Below are positions 1 to 5,491 of a DNA stretch of 8,368 bases, in pieces. Below the pieces are notes generated by a model. That model did not search any database, was not told the DNA's origin, and saw nothing but the letters and a program-made list of their open reading frames with translations. Positions within the stretch are counted from its first letter, which is position 1. The number at the start of each line of letters is the position of its first letter. The position numbers and the translations under genes were made by a program. Source of the stretch: Gammaproteobacteria bacterium (GTDB lineage: Bacteria > Pseudomonadota > Gammaproteobacteria > PS1 > Pseudothioglobaceae). Where the stretch lies: contig JAPYOZ010000037.1 of the NCBI GenBank assembly GCA_029941485.1, positions 1-8,368 on the forward strand. The letters run 5' to 3'.

Positions 1-8
1 ACAGTAAC

Positions 9-38
9 TATATTAGAAGTCAATAATATTCTAATATA
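9..38. repeat. AT-rich inverted repeat, 10-base arms
   Basis: Perfect 10-base arms, TATATTAGAA at 9-18 and TTCTAATATA at 29-38, are separated by 10 bases. The arms are almost entirely A and T, so the hairpin would be weak as RNA. No T-run follows on either strand, so it is not a standard terminator. It could be a binding site for a dimeric regulator of a gene beyond the left edge, but in such AT-rich DNA chance is a real alternative. Confidence 0.4.
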
Positions 39-159
39 TATTTGCAAAAAAACTAAAAAAACCTACACAGATACTACCACTTCAACAATCCAATGATACA
101 AAAAATTTAGGAATTATTGCAATTCAAGCAAAAAAGCAGCGAAAACTGCTCAAAAATAC

Positions 160-197
160 AGCAAAAATGGCTTGATTTTACAAAAAACCAAGCCATT
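160..197 (-). terminator. Possible minus-strand terminator hairpin in intergenic DNA
   Basis: Nine-base arms AATGGCTTG (166-174) and CAAGCCATT (189-197) are perfectly complementary around a 14-base loop. Read on the minus strand, the second arm runs straight into a short T-run. A weaker second hairpin (arms 135-139 and 146-150) also runs into six Ts in the same direction. Both fit intrinsic termination of minus-strand transcription. They lie about 150-200 bases beyond the main terminator of the repeat-protein gene, so they would be back-up terminators or the end of a separate small transcript. The loop is long for a classic terminator. Confidence 0.35.
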
Positions 198-344
198 GTG
201 TGTCAAAAGGCTATGTATTTAAACAAAAACACACCTAAAAACTCGTTATCTAACTGCTTCAAACAAAATTTTGGATATTTTGTCAATGCACAGTATTTAA
301 TTCAATCGATGTTTTTTTTGTCTGATGTCTGAATGACAGACAAT

Positions 345-373
345 AAAAAACCAGCCCGAGGGCTGGTTTTTTT
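345..373. terminator. Strong bidirectional intrinsic terminator
   Basis: A perfect GC-rich 6-base stem, CCAGCC (351-356) and GGCTGG (361-366), has a CGAG tetraloop. It is flanked by six As on the left (345-350) and seven Ts on the right (367-373). The A/T flanks extend the stem and give a T-run on both strands, so it can end transcription either way. On the minus strand it begins 19 bases beyond the stop codon of the repeat-protein gene and is clearly its terminator. No plus-strand gene ending here is visible. Confidence 0.9.
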
Positions 374-391
374 AATAATTATTACTAACTA

Positions 392-934
392 TTATTGTGC
401 AGCATTACTACCGCTACCGCTTACAGTGCCTGTAGATCTGCCATCTGCATAACCTTTAGCGTAAGCATCCGCTTGACCTTTAGCGTAACCATCAGCTTGG
501 CCTTTAGCAAAAGCATCAGCCTTACCAGAAGCATTAGCATCGCCTCTACCAGAAGCAGAACCGTCAGCAGAACCAGAAGATTTAGTGTCAGTAGAATTCT
601 TAGTGTTGAACTTAAGACCAAAGTCAGTGTCGTTTAACCAGTTGTTGCCACCCTTAAATGGACCCCAGTTTTGAGCGCCATTGAAAGGACCCGCGTTAGA
701 ACCACCCATGAATGGACCCATGTTTTGGCCACCTGAGAAAGGACCCGCATTAGAACCACCGTTAAATGGACCCCAGTTGTTACCGCCACTCATTGGACCC
801 CAGTTTTGACCACCTGAGAAAGGACCCATGTTGTTGCCACCGCCCCAATTGTTATTATTGTCATGCATAAATGCTGACGCTGATGTTGCAACTACTACTG
901 AAGCAATTGCGATTATTTTTGTTACATTTTTCAT
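392..934 (-). CDS. Secreted Gly/Asn/Pro-rich repeat protein, probable sulfur-globule family protein
   Basis: This 180-residue protein is secreted and low in complexity. Residues 1-21 form a signal peptide: Lys near the N-terminus, a hydrophobic core, and an Ala-Ser-Ala cleavage site before Phe22. Seven 9-residue repeats follow (32-94; pattern G-G-x-N-x-G-P-F-x, with Trp, Met or Ala at position 5). A short link has alternating Phe105, Leu107 and Phe109. Seven 8-residue units (121-176) then have Gly or Ala at nearly every odd position. The mature protein has no Cys. A start at 934 is favoured by the strong GAGGAG site at 941-946, six bases upstream. Signal peptide, Gly/Asn/aromatic/Pro repeats and an alternating C-terminal part match the general design of Sgp proteins that coat periplasmic sulfur globules. 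That assignment is inference from composition; a surface or matrix structural protein is the alternative. It follows icd but has a likely promoter and terminator of its own. Confidence 0.9.
   Translation of the reverse strand: MKNVTKIIAIASVVVATSASAFMHDNNNNWGGGNNMGPFSGGQNWGPMSGGNNWGPFNGGSNAGPFSGGQNMGPFMGGSNAGPFNGAQNWGPFKGGNNWLNDTDFGLKFNTKNSTDTKSSGSADGSASGRGDANASGKADAFAKGQADGYAKGQADAYAKGYADGRSTGTVSGSGSNAAQ
407..574 (-). repeat. Seven tandem 24-base repeats (8-residue alternating Gly/Ala units)
   Basis: Residues 121-176 divide into seven 8-residue units, each beginning with Gly. The central units read G-x-A-D-x-(F/Y)-A-K. Every odd residue from 121 to 165 (23 positions) is Gly or Ala, while the even positions are polar, charged or aromatic. 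The outer units are more degenerate and Ser-rich. The three middle units (137-160) are nearly identical in protein and DNA, suggesting recent duplication. Confidence 0.93.
653..841 (-). repeat. Seven tandem 27-base repeats (9-residue Gly/Asn/Pro units)
   Basis: Residues 32-94 of the repeat protein are seven consecutive 9-residue units. The Asn at position 4 and the Gly-Pro at positions 6-7 are invariant, and Gly at position 1 is invariant. Position 8 is Phe in six units and Met in one. Position 5 runs Met, Trp, Trp, Ala, Met, Ala, Trp. A partial eighth unit (95-99) follows. The DNA units are similar but not identical, so the array has diverged yet could still change length by slippage or recombination. 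Confidence 0.95.
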
Positions 935-1002
935 TTGTATCTCCTCTTTTTAGAGTTAATTTATATATAGTTGTAAGTAAGATTAACATCCACTTGTCAG
1001 CG

Positions 1003-1030
1003 ATAATACACAACAAAAACTCTTATGCAA
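1003..1030 (-). promoter_or_regulatory. Candidate promoter of the repeat-protein gene
   Basis: Read on the minus strand, TTGCAT (1030-1025) and TATTAT (1008-1003) are separated by 16 bases. The -10 matches the sigma70 consensus at 5 of 6 bases and the -35 at only about 3 of 6. Transcription would start near 996, giving a leader of about 60 bases before the ATG at 934. A second AT-rich -10-like element (TATATAA, 967-961) lies closer but lacks a good -35. The candidate falls between icd and the repeat gene, and no icd terminator is evident, so read-through from icd is also possible. Confidence 0.4.
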
Positions 1031-1051
1031 CACTATTAGTACATGATAATT

Positions 1052-2302
1052 CTATGATATAGATTCAATCATGGCATCACCAAACTCAGAAGTTGATAAT
1101 AAAGTTGCACCTTCCATGAGTCTTTCTAGGTCATAAGTCACGGTTTTATTTTGAATAACATTCGACATTGCTTTAAGCACCATGTCAGCCGCCTCAACCC
1201 AACCCATGTGTCTGAGCATCATTTCTGCTGAAAGGATAATTGATCCAGGATTTACTTTGTTTAGCCCTGTGTATTTAGGAGCGGTACCGTGCGTGGCTTC
1301 AAACACGGCTGTTGTATCTGATAGGTTTGCACCTGGGGCAATACCAATACCACCCACTTGTGCTGCTAATGCATCTGAGACATAATCACCATTTAAATTA
1401 AGTGTGGCAATTACTGAATACTCTTCAGGGCGTAGTAAGATCTGTTGCAAAAACGCATCGGCAATCACATCTTTAACAGTGATGGTGGTGCCAGTATTTG
1501 GGTTTTTAAATTCACACCATGGGCCATCACCAATAATCTTGGCGCCAAACTCTTCTTGTGCGAGTTGATAACCCCAATCTCTAAAACCACCCTCGGTAAA
1601 TTTCATAATATTGCCTTTATGAACCAAAGTAACTGAGTCTTTATCATTGTCGATTGCGTACTGAATAGCAGCGCGTACTAGGCGATCTGTGCCCTCTTTT
1701 GAAACTGGTTTAATACCAATGCCTGATGTATTAGGGAAGCGAATCTTGGTGACACCCATTTCATTTTGTAAAAAATCAATGACTTTTTTAACTTCGTCCG
1801 TACCTGCTTGGTATTCAATACCCGCGTAAATGTCTTCAGAATTTTCTCTAAAAATAATCATGTCAACTTTCTCTGGTGCTTTAACTGGTGTCGGCGTGCC
1901 GATAAAATACTGCACAGGGCGCTGACAAATAAACAAATCTAAATTTTGGCGAATTGCTACATTCAACGAGCGCATACCACCGCCTACTGGGGTAGTAAGT
2001 GGGCCTTTAATAGAAACGGCAAATTCTTTAATTGCGTCTAGGGTTTCTTGTGGCAAGTATTCGCCATAAATATCGTTGGCTTTCTCACCTGCATAAATAT
2101 CCATCCACTCAATTACTCTGGTGCCTTTATAAGCTTTGGTCACAATTGCATCAATCACTTTTTTCATGACTGGTGAAACGTCACTACCAATACCATCGCC
2201 TTCAATGTAAGTAACAATTGGATGCTCTGGCACTTGAATTGCGCTGTTTACAAAAGTAATTTTTTCGCCATTTTCTGGCACTTTAATATGCTGGTAGCTC
2301 AT
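1052..2302 (-). CDS. icd: NADP-dependent isocitrate dehydrogenase
   Basis: Icd oxidatively decarboxylates isocitrate to 2-oxoglutarate, making NADPH in the cytoplasm. From the ATG at 2302 the protein has 416 residues, the length of E. coli Icd; an in-frame TTG two codons upstream is less likely. The E. coli active-site residues are all present, shifted by one: Ser112, Asn114, Arg118, Arg128, Arg152, Tyr159, Lys229, and metal ligands Asp282, Asp306 and Asp310. Lys343, Tyr344, Tyr390 and Arg394 are the residues that select NADP over NAD. Ser112 is the equivalent of the serine that AceK phosphorylates in E. coli; no aceK is in view. The start lies 9 bases after the rimI stop with no clear ribosome binding site, so translation is probably coupled. 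In an autotroph its main role may be to supply 2-oxoglutarate for glutamate synthesis (inference). Confidence 0.98.
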   Translation of the reverse strand: MSYQHIKVPENGEKITFVNSAIQVPEHPIVTYIEGDGIGSDVSPVMKKVIDAIVTKAYKGTRVIEWMDIYAGEKANDIYGEYLPQETLDAIKEFAVSIKGPLTTPVGGGMRSLNVAIRQNLDLFICQRPVQYFIGTPTPVKAPEKVDMIIFRENSEDIYAGIEYQAGTDEVKKVIDFLQNEMGVTKIRFPNTSGIGIKPVSKEGTDRLVRAAIQYAIDNDKDSVTLVHKGNIMKFTEGGFRDWGYQLAQEEFGAKIIGDGPWCEFKNPNTGTTITVKDVIADAFLQQILLRPEEYSVIATLNLNGDYVSDALAAQVGGIGIAPGANLSDTTAVFEATHGTAPKYTGLNKVNPGSIILSAEMMLRHMGWVEAADMVLKAMSNVIQNKTVTYDLERLMEGATLLSTSEFGDAMIESIS

Positions 2303-2311
2303 TAACAAAAT

Positions 2312-2794
2312 CTATAAAATAAAACGTAGTATTTTAGCACCTTCGCCGTTCGAGTAGTATTTTTTACGTGTATCAATACTCTCAAAACCCAATGATTGAT
2401 AAAAAGCAATGGCTACATCATTAGATCTTTTCACTTCCAGAAAGATAGATTTAGTTGCTGTGTTATTGATTGCATGTTTAAAGTGATTGAACAGTTGACG
2501 ACCCAAACCTTGATGTTGGTGTTTTGGGTGAATGCAAATATTTAAAATATCGACAAAATCAACACAGGTCAGCGCCAATAGATAACCAACCACTTGATCA
2601 TCGACAAGTACGACATTTGCCAATGCGTTGGTGTTATCGGTCGAATTGGTGATTTTTTCTTGACTCCATGGAAAGTCATAAGCAAGATTTTCAATGGCCA
2701 AAATAGCTTTAAGATCTTGATTTTGGTACGTTCTACAAGAAGTATTGATAGGCTTTATTATCGGTTTCGTTTTGATAAAAATAACCCAACTCAT
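2312..2794 (-). CDS. rimI: RimI-type GNAT N-acetyltransferase
   Basis: RimI acetylates the N-terminal alanine of ribosomal protein S18 using acetyl-CoA. The 160-residue product fits a single GNAT domain. The acetyl-CoA loop Q-H-Q-G-L-G is at about 93-98. The C-terminal part (Leu-Glu-Val-Lys-Arg-Ser-Asn at about 119-125, then a Phe-Tyr and Ser-Leu-Gly-Phe block) follows E. coli RimI closely. Glu120 and Tyr132 are the likely counterparts of its catalytic Glu103 and Tyr115. The start is uncertain. The ATG at 2794 overlaps ilvA by 62 bases and gives about 15-20 residues more than E. coli RimI, but no other ATG, GTG or TTG occurs before the conserved domain. Other GNAT enzymes acting on different substrates look similar, so the S18 substrate is inferred from family resemblance. 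Confidence 0.88.
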   Translation of the reverse strand: MSWVIFIKTKPIIKPINTSCRTYQNQDLKAILAIENLAYDFPWSQEKITNSTDNTNALANVVLVDDQVVGYLLALTCVDFVDILNICIHPKHQHQGLGRQLFNHFKHAINNTATKSIFLEVKRSNDVAIAFYQSLGFESIDTRKKYYSNGEGAKILRFIL

Positions 2795-4226
2795 CAAATC
2801 TTTGTTCTAATTCATTCACATTATCAGCCTGCAGACCAATAAGCACACGGCCAAAATCTGCGCCATGATTACGATAATGAAATAAAGAAATGTTCCAATG
2901 ATCGCCCACACTCATTAAAAAACTAAGCAATGCGCCTGGGCGCTCAGGAAATTCAAATCGGTATAGTACTTCGTTATCAGCATCCGAACGACCACCCACC
3001 ATATAACGAATGTGGGTTTTGGCAATCGAATTGTCGCTCATATCTAAGACATCAAATGACTCAGATAATTTATCAATCAAAGCTTCTTTCTCGCTCAAAC
3101 CTTCGCTAAGCGCCACGCCGACAAAAATATGGGCTTGCTTATTAGGCGCATAACGATAATTAAACTCGGTAATAGCGTGCTTATCCAGCATCTGGCAGAA
3201 TTTTAAGAAACTACCCGGTTGCTCTGGAATAGTCACTGCAATAATAGCTTCATTGTGCTCACCAAGATCAGCACGTTCTGAGATATAACGCAGGCGATCA
3301 AAATTAACATTGGCGCCTGAGACGATAGAAACTAAGTTCTCATTTTCAATGTTGTTTTGTTCGACGTACTTTTTCACACCCGCTGTGGCTAAGGCGCCAG
3401 CAGGCTCTGCAATAGAGCGCACGTCTTCATAAATGTCTTTAATCGCTGCACAGATTTCATCGTTATTAACAAGTACCACCTCGTCCACCGCTTCTTTAGC
3501 AATGGGGTAAGTTTGTTCGCCAATTTGTTTGACCGCTACACCATCAGCAAAGCGTCCAACTTCGGACAATACAGTGCGCTTACCGTCTTTTAAAGCCTGA
3601 TAAAGAGTTGGTGAATCTTCTGGTTCAACGCCAATGACTTTAATGTTTGGTGCATAATGCTTAATATAAGTCGCTATGCCTGCAATCAAACCGCCACCGC
3701 CCACTGGAATAAAAACTTTATCCATGTTGGGCAATTGTTCTAACAATTCCTTAGCAATGGTCGCTTGGCCCGCCATGACTTCAATGTCATCATAAGGATG
3801 AATGAACACCAAATCTTGATCCTGTTCTAGTTGCTTGGCATATTGGTAAGCATCGTCGTACACATCGCCGTGTAAAACCACTTTTCCGCCGAGTTGTTCA
3901 ACCGATTGAACTTTAATTTTAGGGGTGGATAATGGCATCACAATTACCGATTCAATGCCTAATTTTTTGGCTGACAATGCCACGCCTTGCGCATGATTAC
4001 CTGCACTGGATGCCACTACACCCTTGGATGCCTGCTCTTTTGTAAGGGCTGAAATTTTTTGATAAGCACCTCTAAGCTTGAACGAGTGCACCACCAATTC
4101 GTCTTCTCGCTTAAGATGAACGTTGTTTTTAGTGCGTTTACTAAGTTGATATGCCAGAGTCAGTGGTGTAACACTAGCAACGTCATAAACACGAGTGTTG
4201 TTAGCTAAATCAACAATATTTTGCAT
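2733..4226 (-). CDS. ilvA: Threonine ammonia-lyase (threonine deaminase), biosynthetic type
   Basis: IlvA is the pyridoxal-phosphate enzyme that turns threonine into 2-oxobutanoate and ammonia, the committed step to isoleucine. The catalytic domain fills about residues 1-320, with Lys50 in the Ser-Phe-Lys-Leu-Arg-Gly-Ala motif as the cofactor lysine, the substrate loop Ser-Ala-Gly-Asn-His at 74-78, the Gly-rich phosphate cup at 176-180 and Ser303-Gly-Ala-Asn near the pyridine ring. Two ACT-like regulatory domains follow (about 327-398 and 420-493). At 497 residues this is the long biosynthetic form, normally inhibited by isoleucine, not the short catabolic TdcB type. The ATG at 4226 has a good AAAGGAG site (4237-4231). 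The start overlaps the end of cbbY by 17 bases and the end overlaps rimI, so all are probably cotranscribed. Confidence 0.97.
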   Translation of the reverse strand: MQNIVDLANNTRVYDVASVTPLTLAYQLSKRTKNNVHLKREDELVVHSFKLRGAYQKISALTKEQASKGVVASSAGNHAQGVALSAKKLGIESVIVMPLSTPKIKVQSVEQLGGKVVLHGDVYDDAYQYAKQLEQDQDLVFIHPYDDIEVMAGQATIAKELLEQLPNMDKVFIPVGGGGLIAGIATYIKHYAPNIKVIGVEPEDSPTLYQALKDGKRTVLSEVGRFADGVAVKQIGEQTYPIAKEAVDEVVLVNNDEICAAIKDIYEDVRSIAEPAGALATAGVKKYVEQNNIENENLVSIVSGANVNFDRLRYISERADLGEHNEAIIAVTIPEQPGSFLKFCQMLDKHAITEFNYRYAPNKQAHIFVGVALSEGLSEKEALIDKLSESFDVLDMSDNSIAKTHIRYMVGGRSDADNEVLYRFEFPERPGALLSFLMSVGDHWNISLFHYRNHGADFGRVLIGLQADNVNELEQRFDELGYFYQNETDNKAYQYFL

Positions 4227-4971
4227 ACAGCTCCTTTAAATAATCCACATTCACGTAAGTGGCATTGGTAGAATCACCTTCAATCATGGTAAAGGGTTTG
4301 TCTGCCTCGCCTAAATTGTTCAAAATCACCATGGCATCGTCAAACTGATGAGATTGAGTGTATTCATTCACCGTAATTAATGTTTTTAAATTAGCGTCCG
4401 TTGCTGAAACAATGCCATTATGCGAATCCTCAAAGGCAATACAATTCTTAGGAGCTATGTTCATTTTCTCTAATACCCAATGATAGATATCCCCTGCTGG
4501 CTTTAGCTTAGGAACAACATTACCCGCACCAATCACTTCAAACCAATCAAGCGCATCACGACCTAGTGTATTGGCAATCAGCGCGTCAACATTGGTTGGT
4601 GTGGTGGTGGTGGCTATCGCCAACCTTAAACCCGCTGTTCTGGCTTCATCAAACAAACGCTCTACACCTGGCCTTAATGGTACTGCACCCTCTTCCATTA
4701 AGCGCACGTAAATTTTTGTTTTTAATGCATGAATTGATGCAACAAAATTGTCCAAATCGTCGTGTGTAAATTCAAGATTGTATTTTTTTAAATAATATTT
4801 GATGCGTAATTGACCGCCCGTCACATCAAGCAGTTCATGATAAAGTTCATTTGACCAAACCCAATCTAAACCTAATTCTTTAAATGCAAGGTTAAAGGCT
4901 ACCAAATGACCATCACGCTCAGTATTCGCGAGAGTTCCATCAACATCAAAAATGAGTGCTTCTAATGACAT
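4210..4971 (-). CDS. cbbY: CbbY-type HAD phosphatase
   Basis: This 253-residue HAD-superfamily hydrolase resembles CbbY, which removes the Rubisco inhibitor xylulose-1,5-bisphosphate in autotrophs. Visible motifs are the nucleophile block Asp9-Val-Asp11-Gly-Thr near the N-terminus, Thr121-Thr-Thr-Thr (motif II), Lys157-Pro after a Lys-Leu (motif III) and Glu181-Asp182-Ser (motif IV), with a helical cap at about 17-90. The Thr-Gly-Gly in the cap (51-53) and the Ala-Thr-Thr-Thr stretch are also found in Rhodobacter CbbY as I recall it. There is no clear ribosome binding site before the ATG at 4971. It is the first gene of the cbbY-ilvA-rimI-icd cluster, and no Rubisco gene is in view. Another sugar-phosphate phosphatase of the same family is the main alternative. 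Confidence 0.85.
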   Translation of the reverse strand: MSLEALIFDVDGTLANTERDGHLVAFNLAFKELGLDWVWSNELYHELLDVTGGQLRIKYYLKKYNLEFTHDDLDNFVASIHALKTKIYVRLMEEGAVPLRPGVERLFDEARTAGLRLAIATTTTPTNVDALIANTLGRDALDWFEVIGAGNVVPKLKPAGDIYHWVLEKMNIAPKNCIAFEDSHNGIVSATDANLKTLITVNEYTQSHQFDDAMVILNNLGEADKPFTMIEGDSTNATYVNVDYLKELYAKYC

Positions 4972-5005
4972 AAATAAATTTATAATAAGAAATACAAGAA
5001 ATAAA

Positions 5006-5034
5006 TTGCTATTTTAAGGCAGTTTAGGTATAAC
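5006..5034 (+). promoter_or_regulatory. Promoter of dksA
   Basis: TTGCTA (5006-5011) and TATAAC (5029-5034) are separated by exactly 17 bases, a good sigma70-type pair (4 of 6 and 5 of 6 matches to consensus). Transcription should begin near 5040, leaving a leader of only about 12-25 bases depending on which dksA ATG is used. It sits in the 80-base gap between the divergent cbbY and dksA genes. I could not find an equally good promoter for cbbY on the other strand. Confidence 0.7.
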
Positions 5035-5064
5035 CAACTATTTTTTTAATCAATGATCATTATT

Positions 5065-5475
5065 ATGTCAGAACCAAATTTCCAAGATATCCCTGCTTAT
5101 AAGCCAAGTAAAAATGAAGATTTCATGAGTACCACTCAGATAGAGCATTTTAAAAACAAGCTTACAATGTGGAAAGATCAACTAATTAGTGATGCTGAAT
5201 CTACTATTAACCACATTCAAGAAGAATCTAATCAAGTAGCCGATATTAACGACAGAGCAACTCTTGAAGAAGAGTTTGCGCTAGAATTAAGAACACGCGA
5301 TCGCGAAAGGAAACTGATTAGTAAAATTGATAAAACACTTCATGTGATTGAATTGGGTGATTACGGTTATTGCAAAACCTGTGGTGCTGAAATTAGCCTA
5401 ACACGTCTAGAGGCTCGTCCTACTGCTGATGAGTGTATCGACTGCAAAACCGTCGCTGAAAAAAGAGAAATTTAA
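5065..5475 (+). CDS. dksA: RNA polymerase-binding transcription factor DksA
   Basis: DksA enters the secondary channel of RNA polymerase and, with ppGpp, represses rRNA promoters and activates amino-acid genes. The protein has 136 residues from this ATG; an ATG four codons earlier (5053) would add Met-Ile-Ile-Ile and cannot be excluded. Numbered from 5065, it has a coiled coil (about 22-100) with the two tip aspartates Asp60 and Asp63 in the D-x-x-D-R-A pattern needed for activity. A four-cysteine zinc finger follows (Cys103, Cys106, Cys124, Cys127), so this is the Cys4 type and not the zinc-free DksA2 type. The block Arg-Leu-Glu-Ala-Arg-Pro-Thr-Ala-Asp before the last Cys pair is as in E. 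coli. Neither start has a ribosome binding site. It is the only plus-strand gene and converges on thiL, 16 bases away. Confidence 0.96.
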   Translation: MSEPNFQDIPAYKPSKNEDFMSTTQIEHFKNKLTMWKDQLISDAESTINHIQEESNQVADINDRATLEEEFALELRTRDRERKLISKIDKTLHVIELGDYGYCKTCGAEISLTRLEARPTADECIDCKTVAEKREI

Positions 5476-5491
5476 GCTTTAAAGAAATACC

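Larger units (their letters stand above)
1..344. other. AT-rich intergenic region without a convincing gene
   Basis: No reading frame here looks like a protein. The longest candidate (117-332, plus strand) starts with TTG, has no ribosome binding site and shows no recognisable motif. What the stretch does hold is inverted repeats: 10-base arms at 9-18 and 29-38, 9-base arms at 166-174 and 189-197, 5-base arms at 135-139 and 146-150, and 6-base arms at 326-331 and 337-342. Two exact TTGACA hexamers occur on the minus strand (286-281 and 206-201), but neither has a good -10 element at normal spacing. The region lies downstream of the minus-strand repeat-protein gene and its terminator. It could hold an untranslated RNA or the upstream region of a gene beyond the left edge. 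Confidence 0.6.

Noticed and set aside
117..332. Plus-strand frame of 71 residues in the left intergenic region
   Set aside because: It starts with TTG, has no ribosome binding site, has a composition typical of AT-rich noncoding DNA and contains hairpin arms; nothing suggests a real protein.
319..342. Hairpin TGTCTG (326-331) with CAGACA (337-342) and an extra TGTCTG copy at 319-324
   Set aside because: The T-run lies before the stem on the plus strand and As follow it on the minus strand, the wrong side for a terminator; the stem is short and no function is evident.
395..637. Plus-strand frame of 80 residues rich in Ser, Thr and Arg opposite the repeat gene
   Set aside because: It is the antisense shadow of the repeat array; the regular codon structure, signal peptide and ribosome binding site all belong to the minus strand.
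407..841. Regularly spaced repeats that could suggest a CRISPR array
   Set aside because: The 27- and 24-base units are contiguous, in frame and encode protein repeats; there are no unique spacers between identical repeats.
1030..1060. A terminator for icd between its stop and the repeat-protein promoter
   Set aside because: I looked for a GC-containing stem followed by Ts on the minus strand and found only 4-base AT pairings, so none is claimed.
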